Shown here piece by piece: positions 28,433 through 38,308 of a stretch of 64,000 nucleotides of DNA. Made by a program: the position numbers and the translations under genes. This DNA is from Leuctra nigra (Eukaryota; Arthropoda; Insecta; Plecoptera; Leuctridae), in contig OW203762.1 in the NCBI GenBank assembly GCA_934045905.1, forward strand, positions 15,284,345 through 15,348,344, in the 5' to 3' direction. Numbering within the stretch: the first letter of the stretch is position 1; every line of letters begins with the position of its first letter. The notes below the pieces were generated by a model, which saw only the letters and a program-made list of their open reading frames with translations, was not told where the DNA came from and ran no database searches.

Positions 28433-30392
28433 TTCTCTTCGTATACCCTTCCTATCTTCCTGACTTCATTAAAATTTTACAATAAAACCCAGTTTCTGAT
28501 CTCACAAACATACGATATTTTTTATATTTACTCGAACTTATACTGAATTGGTGCTGCGTAAGCTTATCAAAGCTCAGAAAGCTGCTTCCCTGATAAAATA
28601 TTATTATTTTGTGAATAGCCGTCGTTGTGATTTCAAAGCAAGGATTTCCTGAATTCGCCACTAACAAGGACTCTTGTCCCCTTATCATCATCTCCTTGAT
28701 TATACAGATGTTCCTGCCGCCATAGCAACATTATGACGTCATAAGCATCTTAGCTTCTTGATCCTAAGACATGTCCGAGTAGACCGTCAACATCTGTGCC
28801 GACCGAGATGTTGCTCTGTCTTGAAACCTGACACAACATCCTCGCTGATAACAAGAGCTCTCCTGCTGCTACACGGTCTTGTCTTGCATATTATTACTCA
28901 CGTAAGCTGCATGACTTCATACGGAGACCGTCTTCTAATCGTGCAATTACAGTTAAGCTACTGATGACCTAATTCCTGAGATTTCCTCTTACAATGCGGC
29001 TTCTGAGTATCCATGAGACCTTTCGTCGTTATCAGGAAGGCATTGGCGGAATTGAATCGAGCTTTCAAATTGAATTTGAACTCAATCTGTACTTAGTTCC
29101 CTTATGTTATTATGTGGAAACTGTGTACAAACTCCCTGAAGCTTCTTCTCTGTTTTATCATCATTCGAAAATCTTTTAGTAGTAGCGCTGTATTACAAAT
29201 CTTCGTACCTAGAACTTGATTTACTTACTGCTTCAACTTTGTTAAGAAAGTAGTTGAGTGGGAGAGTTAAGCCATTGGCTATGAAGATGTTTATTACATC
29301 TATTATTAAAGGAGATTTAATTATAGCTCCTACATATCAGTACACATTTGTATTAGTATCTGAAAGTTCAATTTAACTTCGAATCCATCTCAAGTAAAGT
29401 GACTCGACAAAAAAACTTCGGAATTTCAATTCAAGTTTTTTTGATTAACTGTAAAATATAGTTAATTATTATGACGTCACGAAGTTGTCAACATAAATAT
29501 GCTTTTGTCACGATGTATGACTGATTAATTATTAATTTGTATTATCAAACAGTTATTAATTTGCATATTAAAATACAGTCTGCATGTACCTACTACATAA
29601 TTTAAATTCAAAAATACGAAAATTCACAATATCGGTCGTTGTAAAAAAATGCACGCAGAGTTTGAGTCATGATACATGAAGCCTCGGTACATTATCAATC
29701 TCACGTTCAGTAAGAAAAAAAACATGTAAAAAAAAAAGTGCTAATATGTCTCACAATATTAAAAATCCAAATCTTCCTTCCATATAAACTTTGGCAACAT
29801 TACCTCACGCCGTATTCCCAACATACATCAAGTCTGAACATGGAAAGTAGCGTTCCAATTATTCACTCCGCTGTCTGAAAAGTTCTCGTAGTTCTTCTCA
29901 CCCGGTCTCTGGTGATTGGTATTGTGTCTGAACGCCGCCTACACGCCGCGGTTCCTCACCGCCTCCGCTTTTCATCAGGCATGTGTGTCTGTCCAATTAG
30001 TGGAGTCCTCAACTGATGACTACGATCTCATCACGACGCGCGGAATTGTCGTCTGTAATACCCCGGCAGATTCCGTGGCGGGAACTTGTATCGTTGTGTA
30101 CGAATTAATTAACATCGTTCTGAATACAGTCTTATGGAGTGACGTAATAGTTACTCGGGAGAGATGCAAGAAGTTTTGACACTTTGAGAGAGAATTTAAA
30201 GTGTATAATAATGTGAATGTTTCTCACTGATGTTTTTCATTTTATAGGATATTTCGCTGATTTTCAGAACTGTGGTATAATATATATTTGAGTTGATGAT
30301 CTTTCGCTGCTGTTGATTTTATGAAATAATGACAAACAGCTTCTTTTCAGGAACAATATCACCGTGTATTTCAAAAGAGAACTCAATTTTGT
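28433..30392. other. Intergenic, no firmly supported gene
   Basis: Two GC-richer patches (28640-28990 and 29880-30110) could be exonic. The second lies in an 87-codon plus-strand frame (29916-30179) discussed in the findings. No splice-supported gene model was built. Confidence 0.4.
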
Positions 30393-30660
30393 TTTTTTTA
30401 TCTGGGGCTTAACGTCGCACTGTTCTGCAGCGAGGCTAATGGCGACGGATGAATGATGATGATGATGATTGGGAGATGATGGGGAAGAGTAGGTAAGGAT
30501 GGAAGGTGGGAAGGAGGCGGTCGTGGCCTATTAGTAGGGTACCTTCCCAGCACTGAGGGAATACCAGGAAAAAAACAGTCAGGAAGGGCGGCCGCGGAAA
30601 TCGAACCCGGGCCTCCGGAATACAAGTTCAGAGCGTTGCCACTCAGCCATACCTGTTCCG
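30393..30660 (-). mobile_element. SINE with tRNA-like head
   Basis: On the minus strand it begins GGTATGGCTGAGTGGCAACG (box A-like), has CCCGGGTTCGATTTCC (box B-like, near 30597-30612), then a body of GGAAGG-rich sequence with a (CAT)n stretch at 30452-30470. It ends TTAAGCCCCAGATAAAAAAA. The head-body-A-tail order is that of a tRNA-derived SINE. The head resembles a class II (Leu/Ser-type) tRNA. Confidence 0.65.
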
Positions 30661-30661
30661 T

Positions 30662-33315
30662 ACTTTAGTACTTATATATATATTGTGAGTATTTTACAGC
30701 ACAGGCCGTTTCTCACACCCCAATCGCCACCTCTCCTTGTCCATCCAACCATCTTCCAGCAAGTTTCTTCTCCCCATTGCCTCCTTTACATCTTCTTGCC
30801 ATTCTCTCGGCGGTCGGCCCCTTTTCCTCCTCTCTGGAGGGGTCCAATGCCATATCTTCAGGGGCCACCTATGGGGATCCATTCTTCTTAAGTGTCCATA
30901 CCAGCACAATCTCCTTCGCTCTATCTCCTCTACCACTGTTTCTTCCTTCTTCATCCATCTCCGTATCTGTTCATTCCTAATATGCTCAATTCTTGACACC
31001 CTACAACTTCTTCTGAGCGCATCCATTTCAACCGCCATCAACCTCTCTTTATCCCTCTTCGTTACTTCCCAGGTCTCAGATCCATATGTAAGAATACTTT
31101 GTACAATGCTGCTATAAATTCTATTCTTTGTAGGCTTCTGCAGTTGTTCAGACCACCACATCGAGTTCAGCTTCTGAACCGCTTGTCTTCCCTGGATTAT
31201 CCGGCTGCTAATATCTCTCCGACTACTTCCCTCCGATGAAAAAATAGATCCTAAGTACTTATACTCTCGGCACTCTTTCACTTCCTTCCCATCCACGTCC
31301 ATGTCATTACCTTCTCCCCCTACCACCAAGTATTTGGTCTTGTCAAAATTGATTTTTAAACCCCATTTTTCGTATGTTTCTGATAATTTCCGCATCATAT
31401 AATTGCAGTCGTCCTCGTCCAATGCAACCACTACTTGGTCATCAGCAAAGAGAAGGGAATGCAGGTAATCTCCATTCACAGGCACACCCATCCATCTACA
31501 CTTGGCTTGCCATTCTTGCAAAACCTTATCTATATAGATTTTGAATAGAGAAGGTGAGAGGCAGCACCCTTGACGCAAACCCTTCGTAATCTCGAAGCTA
31601 CTGGACATGCGATTTCCTTCTTTCACTACACTCCTCTGTCCTTCATACAGGTCTCTTATGGTGTCCACATATGCATGAGGAATAGTGCTGTCGTATAACA
31701 CCTCAAACAACCTTTTTAACGGCACTTTGTCATACGCTTTTTCTAGATCTACAAACACCAAAGGAGTCTCCCTGCCTCTCGCTACCCTTTTTTGCACTAG
31801 CTGCCTCAAGGTGAAAATATTATCCACACATGAGCGCCCCGCTGTGAAACCGCACTGTTCTTCTCCAATGGTAACTTCTTGCTCCAATCTAGTCTTTATA
31901 ATACGCCCATACAATCTTCCAATAGATGCAGTTACGTTGATTCCTCTATAATTATGACAGTCCGTTCGGGATCCTTTCTTGTAGATAGAGCTCATGTATC
32001 CAACCTTCCACTCTTCTGGTACATGCTCAGCGTCAATCAAGCATCTATTAAAGATGTCTTGTAGGATTTCTATGACTCCTTCTGGACTATTCTTCACCAA
32101 TTCTATTGAAACATTTCCAGGGCCTGGTGCTCTCCCATTCTTTGTGCGTCTCAGGGCTTGGTAAATTTCTCTCTTGGTTATTACACCAATTGCTACATTC
32201 TGCCTCTGCCTTGGTATAATATTCAGCCCTTGCATGTACTCATTCCGATCTTCGTTTAACATTTTCTCGTAGTACCCCCTCCACTCTTCTATCCCAATCA
32301 TCTGTACCTTCGATGTATATTGCGTATCCTGTCTCAAATCCTTAATGGTCTTCCATGCTTCTCTAGCCCTAGTACCTCCTATATGTCTATCAATTTCATC
32401 GCACCTTTTATTCCAGGCTTCATTTCTTGCTTTAACGACTGTTTTTTTTACTTCTCTGCTCGCTCTTGCATACTGCTTCATATCCTCTCTATCCTGACTC
32501 ACCAACCACTTCTGATATAGCTGCCTTTTCTCATTTATGATGTTTTCTTCTTCTGTGTTCCACCAGTACACCGTCCTTTCCTTAGACTCCTCTTCCCCGA
32601 GTGCTTCACTCGCCGCTTCATGAATCGCTCGTTTCATTCTGCTATAACTCTGCTCTACTGTCTCATTCTCCCCTGCTTGGCTTAATTTCTGTGCTAGACG
32701 TAACTTATACAGAAATCTGATAGAGTCGTCTCGCAACAGGTGTAACTTATACCTCTTTCCCTCGACTCTTCCCTGGTCTGGTTGTTGCATCCCCGTTGTA
32801 GCATGATGTCTGTATTTAATCCAAACTCTGGCTTTTACAAACATGTGGTCCGTGCCACATTCAGCCCCTCTAACTACTTTTACGTCCATAGTCTTGAGCT
32901 CTGATTTTTGTCTCATTATCACATAGTCTATAATCGATCTCAAGTTTCTCGTCGGTTGCATCCAAGTGTACTGATGAATTTGCTTATGCTGATAGAATCC
33001 ATTCATTATCTTCAAATCAAATGCACCACACAGTTCTATTAGTCGCTCTCCGTTATCATTCACAACATTCTCCCCAAATCTTCCAACCACCAGATCATCT
33101 TCCTTCCTTCCAGTTCTTCCATTCAAGTCCCCCATTAGCAGTATTTCCTTTCTACTACTAACTTGACTCAAGAGGGTGATGAGGTCATTTTCAAACGCAT
33201 CCTTAACTGCCTTGTTAGAATCGTCCGTTGGTGCATAAGCAGCAACAACAACCAAACAGTGACCCCATATCTCCATCTCCACTTTCATTATCCGCTCAGA
33301 AGTCTCCTCTCAATT
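30662..33315 (-). mobile_element. APE-type non-LTR retrotransposon (LINE), 5'-truncated
   Basis: The 864-codon frame is followed by a very short 3' UTR ending in a (TA)n-containing stretch (30662-30693), which abuts the SINE head. Upstream of the first Met an in-frame stop lies eight codons away, and the N-terminal part of the endonuclease is absent. The element is therefore truncated at about 33310, as expected from incomplete target-primed reverse transcription. The short 3' UTR and the protein type suggest an RTE-like clade. Confidence 0.8.
30694..33288 (-). CDS. LINE ORF2-like: partial AP endonuclease plus reverse transcriptase
   Basis: This encodes the endonuclease/reverse transcriptase that nicks target DNA and copies the element RNA in place. 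Residues 1-160 are the C-terminal two thirds of an APE-type endonuclease, with YAPTDD (18-23), GDLNGRTG (about 53-60), SIIDYVI and a GTDH catalytic motif (about 145). The reverse transcriptase spans about 390-690, with NYRGI, FVDLEKAYDKVP, GLRQGC and the catalytic FADD at 614-617. A C-terminal region has GSETW and a basic RGRPPREW stretch. There is no internal stop or frameshift over 864 codons, so the copy is young. The conserved N-terminal endonuclease motifs, including the first catalytic residues, are missing, so it should be non-autonomous. Met at 33288 is simply the first in-frame Met after the truncation. Confidence 0.92.
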   Translation of the reverse strand: MKVEMEIWGHCLVVVAAYAPTDDSNKAVKDAFENDLITLLSQVSSRKEILLMGDLNGRTGRKEDDLVVGRFGENVVNDNGERLIELCGAFDLKIMNGFYQHKQIHQYTWMQPTRNLRSIIDYVIMRQKSELKTMDVKVVRGAECGTDHMFVKARVWIKYRHHATTGMQQPDQGRVEGKRYKLHLLRDDSIRFLYKLRLAQKLSQAGENETVEQSYSRMKRAIHEAASEALGEEESKERTVYWWNTEEENIINEKRQLYQKWLVSQDREDMKQYARASREVKKTVVKARNEAWNKRCDEIDRHIGGTRAREAWKTIKDLRQDTQYTSKVQMIGIEEWRGYYEKMLNEDRNEYMQGLNIIPRQRQNVAIGVITKREIYQALRRTKNGRAPGPGNVSIELVKNSPEGVIEILQDIFNRCLIDAEHVPEEWKVGYMSSIYKKGSRTDCHNYRGINVTASIGRLYGRIIKTRLEQEVTIGEEQCGFTAGRSCVDNIFTLRQLVQKRVARGRETPLVFVDLEKAYDKVPLKRLFEVLYDSTIPHAYVDTIRDLYEGQRSVVKEGNRMSSSFEITKGLRQGCCLSPSLFKIYIDKVLQEWQAKCRWMGVPVNGDYLHSLLFADDQVVVALDEDDCNYMMRKLSETYEKWGLKINFDKTKYLVVGGEGNDMDVDGKEVKECREYKYLGSIFSSEGSSRRDISSRIIQGRQAVQKLNSMWWSEQLQKPTKNRIYSSIVQSILTYGSETWEVTKRDKERLMAVEMDALRRSCRVSRIEHIRNEQIRRWMKKEETVVEEIERRRLCWYGHLRRMDPHRWPLKIWHWTPPERRKRGRPPREWQEDVKEAMGRRNLLEDGWMDKERWRLGCEKRPVL

Positions 33316-33341
33316 CTTGATAAACTTCCTAAATTTCTTGT

Positions 33342-33375
33342 TTACCACACTACTGTAGTACTTGTAGTGTGGTAA
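33342..33375. repeat. Perfect 12-bp hairpin next to the LINE 5' end
   Basis: TTACCACACTAC (33342-33353) pairs fully with GTAGTGTGGTAA (33364-33375) around a 10-nt loop, about 30 bp upstream of the truncated LINE start. Confidence 0.8.
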
Positions 33376-34990
33376 GTTACTAGTTAAGGCCATTGTATAT
33401 CACGTGACTTTATTTCTCTACATCCGATCAAAAGAAATAGTTACCTATGAGTACTAACCTTACATCGTTCATGTTGAATAATCCAAGGTGATTTATGAAT
33501 AAAATTCACTGCATACTGGAGCTGATCAATATTTGCAGTCAATAATATGTATTTTTGCAGTGGTTTAATAAATAAAAACAACACAAATACCGTGTATACG
33601 TACGCGTGTGAAGACTGTCAAAACCAAGTGCTGTTCGTTTAAACATTACATTCATAATAGTGGATATAATTAATATCTCAACATTTCGTTGGAAAGAGGA
33701 AGAAAGAGCGCATGTTATATATTCTGACATTGCGTCAGGTTTGTGATGCATATATGCCTTTTTATTAGAGTAATGTTTGCTGTTCTTGGCAACTCGTAGA
33801 ATTTCCTTCAACTTCAGGTCTTGATTTGAGAATATTTAGGTGCAAGGAAGTAAAATCATCTAATTTGTTATTTTCGCAGTTCTTTTCTGCGTAGAATTAG
33901 TTCCAACAGATGTGTCCTAACTTATCTGATGAGTGAGAAGTCTTTGTTAAACTGAACCCTTCCAATAGAAAATGTGTAGCTTTTTGGTTAAAAAGTCACG
34001 TGATATTCAGGGACCTTAACTATATTTTATTATGTACACGAGTATTACAGTAACCAAATGGTACATGAGACGCCCAATATGTAGGACAATAATACTTTGT
34101 TATCCAATTCATAGTTTGCTTCTGACATCATTGACTGTTGAGACATCTTGTTGGCAAGATTCAGAATATCTGTCATATCTGTGATTTTAGTGAACTTGAT
34201 AGTATTAATGTTTAATTGAAGGCTTCGGAGAAACTTTGAAGTTCTTTGGAATCACTCTATTTACACAAATTATCGAATAACTTCCATTTATAACTTACAT
34301 CTGACCTGTTAAACATGCCAAGCAAATGGCTGTTAATATATGAATACAGTTTATGCTAAAACAAAATAAGTTCGTTTAAACTTTGAATTTGAACTATGAA
34401 CTCATAAGAAGAGTCGCTGATATGCCCGAAGATATTGTGCCGGTGTTACCTACATTCTACTTCCGACTGGTTGCTTCTCGTGAACAAGGAAATCTGATGT
34501 TTTTCCAAGAGCACGAGCGCATTGAAGCAAGACAATGTGTCACAAATCTCCTCGTTCACAATCTTCGTGAATGATTCACACGGCCACAAACAACACGAGA
34601 AGCCTAAGCGTGCTCTAGTCGGCATTAGTTCTGTTTTCTTCCGCTCCGCTGCGCCAGGAGATAATCCTGCTATAATGCTGGCCTGCCTTGTGGCTTCCAG
34701 GAGGCTCTGGCCGCGCTACTGCGGCGGGGCGATCATGTGTGCAGTGATACCACGAGCAAGGGTGGGGCGGGGGAGGGGGAGGAAAGATTACAGATAAATA
34801 ATTGTGTTGGAATTTCGTTTATAGTGTTTTTATCTAGAGGCAGTTATTGACAATTCATACTTTTTGTTTTCATGCATTGATGAATTCATTTCGTTTGTAG
34901 AGTAACGTTTGGAAGAGTCGAGACAGGATTTTGTTAAAATAACACGTGACTTATTTACACTGACAGAGTATTGATCGAGACTTTGAAACG
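33376..34990. other. Intergenic, GC island at 34570-34790
   Basis: Mostly AT-rich. A patch at 34600-34790 is GC-rich, ends in G-rich GGGGCGGGGGAGGGGGAGG (34764-34782) and has overlapping open frames (34383-34797) without recognisable domains. It could be a promoter or exon of an unseen gene, but no splice evidence was found. Confidence 0.4.
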
Positions 34991-35290
34991 AAGTCAAATA
35001 CCTCGCCCTTGACACTTTCTCTGTGCTTTTTGCCTGCACTGCCAAGTCAAACCGTATAACGAATCGATCTGAAATTCTGTACACATACTAATGTCAAATG
35101 AGTGGACACGTGTATAGTTTTTCTTCTGATTGGTTGAAAATTAAAAGTGGAACCGTTTGTTTTTTGCATGGTCATTGGGAACAACATTTTAGGTGTTTTC
35201 AACATTTATCAGGCAACTCGGTAAAGAACTTGAAGAGTAATTGACATTTTACCAACATTTTATGTTTTTCTAAATATTTGGCGAATTATT
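34991..35290 (+). mobile_element. Helentron body fragment
   Basis: TTTTTGCCTGCACTGCCAAG, the AATCGATCTGAAATTCTG core and TTGCATGGTCATTGGGAACA align with the element at 40556-41459 in the same orientation. Both termini are missing. Confidence 0.55.
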
Positions 35291-36002
35291 TACAGTACAT
35301 TCTACACGAATATTAATTCGCATATAATACGCATTCAGAGCGTTTTCGAAGTATTTAATTTAAACATATTTAACCGAAATTCTGGGAGTTGTATTTAATT
35401 GTATCATGTACATCTTCTTCATTTTATGCCATTCAATCATTACTTTCACTCCAAGTCTTGCTTACACGAAGAAAGTTTTTGATTGTGATTTCAGAGTAAG
35501 TCCTTATCAATACAATATCCTTATTAAGCTAAAAACTTTTCCCGGAGTGGTCTATAGATACCCAGTCGTCATTCAATAATGCCTTAAACAACATCTCAAG
35601 TTATTAATGAGATATAGGGCATCATGCAAGATACTTGTCTTCTAACATCATAAAAGAGATAAAGTTTCTTTCGACGAAGTTTCAAGATGCAAATTGAATA
35701 GTTTAAAATGTAGCGGACGTTGTCTCCTCTTCCTCGATAAACATGAGACAAATCAGATCAGTTTATTCCTGGAAGAACCCGTTATTGTTCTTTATTCACA
35801 TCGCGTGTAAGAGGATATTTTGTCGTTAGTGAAAAGCAGCCTGCAAAGTGCGCTGACATCAAGACGTCATAATTGAATCAGGCAACACAATATTTCTCAA
35901 TATCGAAGTTTTTACTCTGAATAACATCTAATGGCACGTTTTCTATGGGTGCATAAGTAGATTTAATTTTGTTGAAGTAAGCAAGAAGTTATTTTTTTGC
36001 AG
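35291..36002. other. AT-rich, no supported gene
   Basis: No open frame, repeat or structure of note. It leads into a pyrimidine-rich stretch ending in a TTTTTTTGCAG splice-acceptor-like site at about 36001. Confidence 0.5.
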
Positions 36003-36016
36003 TTGGAAAGGCGCTT

Positions 36017-36199
36017 ATGGATCCGTCGAAGCGACATAGAGATAATATGAACTTTCCGAGAAGCGGAGAAGGAAAATTAAAAAGCGAGCAGTCTGACAAT
36101 AATATTGAAGATGTGGATGAGAATGCAGCGGATGTCAATACCGATGGCACAATTTCACAAATAAAAATCATATTAGAAGGAAAATGGTATTATCTGTGA
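36017..36199 (+). CDS. Candidate coding exon, unknown (60 aa)
   Basis: A good acceptor (TTATTTTTTTGCAG) ends at about 36001. The frame then has Met at 36017 and runs to a TGA at 36199. The peptide is hydrophilic, basic first (MDPSKRHRDN, SGEGKLKSE) then acidic (EDVDENAADVNTDG). This looks more like the disordered N-terminus of a nuclear or cytosolic protein than random AT-rich translation. A weak donor-like ATG/GTATTA at about 36186 might end the exon before the stop. No domain is recognised and no partner exon was found. Confidence 0.3.
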   Translation: MDPSKRHRDNMNFPRSGEGKLKSEQSDNNIEDVDENAADVNTDGTISQIKIILEGKWYYL

Positions 36200-37274
36200 A
36201 CGTGATGAAATGAAGAATAACACTTACAGAAAAACTCAAACTACGTACAGTTTACTCACAACGGATTTGCTAAATGAATTACGTACATGAAATTAGTTTG
36301 TAAACTTAAACAAAAATTACAATATTTTCAGAGGCAATAACCAAAATTGATAACACGTATGTATATATTCTGCTTCATCTTATATCATTCGATTTATATT
36401 TTATGGGAAATAAAGTAAAAAAATATGGCATAAAGAATAATTGAAACACGTTTTACTTCAAAATCGGCAATTTTCAGAGCAAAATCTCGTATTGAAATAG
36501 GGGACTATTCAGAATGGAAATAACGAAGAAAACAAACTCATCATGATTATACAATGTTTTATTTACTTTTTTTTATTTACAGAGTATTTACTTGACAGAT
36601 AGGAAGTTTGAGACCTACCTGGTCTAAATAACCCCTTAATTAGATATTGATGAACGACAAATTATAATTTGCTACTAAATACAAGAATTACCCACCTCAT
36701 TACCTGCCCAAATCTCTTTGTGTATCATTGCCTAGGTTCTATTCAGGGATCACTAATTGGCTGTAACTACAATGCTCCAATACCTCGTTTCAATAGCCCT
36801 AAATTCCATCGTCATATCAACGAACCAGTGTTCATTTCCCATCGCTTGAAAACATCATTTAATCGAATAGTGCAGGAATTGTTTTGGATGTACTGCAGCA
36901 CCGCAGAATTCAATTTAAACTCACAAACAACTATAAATTAGCATTCACACATAGTAGTTGTCTATTTCTTGACGATGTGCAAGTTGTGTAAAATCCAGAC
37001 ATGATTAAGTAGCGCTTTAACAGTTTACACTCTGCTTAATTATCCGACGCCAGTCTAAATCATCGTTATCTTTGAATAAGGTCAAGAGTACTTAAGCGAC
37101 ACTTCCAAACATTCCCCGATAAATTGGGTTGAACAAATTTGTGTTCCTAAGCAATGAGCATAGATTATATCACATAAAATACATTAGTTCCATATACATA
37201 TCTCAAATACTTTATGTTATTCACACAATAGGCGATATACTAATAAGTTATCATCGTTGTATGATTATTGACAT
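36200..37274. other. AT-rich, no supported gene
   Basis: One 90-codon plus frame (36669-36941) has no recognisable motif. No repeat was noticed. Confidence 0.5.
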
Positions 37275-37412
37275 GTTTTCAGCCTAAACGGCTAAACCGA
37301 TCTATCTGAAATTTTTACCACATGTGCACTTTTGGTGTCTGATGATACCTTGCCATTACACATTTTTTGTGCCGCCATTTTGAAACCAGTTGTGACGTCA
37401 TATTTTTTAGTT
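37275..37412 (+). repeat. Fragment of the YY1/ETS/CRE-type repeat family
   Basis: GCCTAAACGGCTAAACCGAT, CCACATGTGCACTTTTGG, GCCGCCATTTTGAAACC and GTGACGTCATAT follow in the same order as in the copies at 48.4, 49.2 and 63.5 kb. It lacks the 5' hairpin head, and the ETS-like part is altered (CCAGTTGTG). Confidence 0.65.
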
Positions 37413-38308
37413 ACTGCGACTGATCAGCGTGGGAAAGTCACTAACTTACTTTGTAGGGTTTGTGAACCCTACAAAAACCCTAACTCTTAACAAAAGCACA
37501 CCAAATATTCATTTTACTTTTCCATGTACCCCCACAGAAAATAGTGTCTTCAGTTTCTTCAATCTTCAATCTTTCATTTTACTGATTTTGTATCCTTATT
37601 TGCTCTGCCTGCAATGTGAGAATTAATTAAATAAGAAACTCCGGGGTGCATTAAGATACCTAAAGGCTTTTTCTTAGCTGAGTGCGTTGCATTTCAATTA
37701 TCTCAGAATAACAAAATGTGAGATTGTTTGCAGAGAGCCCGGGATATATACATTGTTGCATGTAAAGGCTTACAATGAAATGTATCTCATATGTCTTTTC
37801 ATCTCTTTGTATACATCAAACATGAAATAAGACGAGTCAATAATATAATATAAATAGCTGATTACAAGTAACCAAGAGTTGAGTAAACATACTTTAAAAT
37901 TATGCTTCCAACTGCACCTCTTTCACATTTAATTGTTTCTAGTGCATTAAAATAATAAAACTTATTATTATTAATGTACTATTTTGACATATACATTTTG
38001 AAATTTTGCTTTTATTTATAAAGAAAAAAATTTAGAAAAATAAAATTTGTTGCAGCTGCCTTTATTTGTGTAATGAAAACATTATCAGTCACCGAGCTAT
38101 TTCTTTGATGACTCATGGCGCAGTATTGTGCGGCCGGTTGTGCGAGATTTGCTTATACGCGGGATGAAATGTGGAATGACAAGTTCACCGGTTGCTCAGA
38201 AAGGCTAGTAGTTAGGTTTGTATTGTTTTGGTGTTGTCTCCTCAGTCTCGCCTGAGGAAGACGACCGAATGCGTCGGCGAAATATCTCGGTTCATTTTAT
38301 TGGCTTTT
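37413..38308. other. AT-rich, no supported gene
   Basis: Left flank of the long inverted repeat. No gene-like frame. The last 100 bp contain CTCCTCAGTCTCGCCTGAGG (38238-38257), a short imperfect palindrome. Confidence 0.5.
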
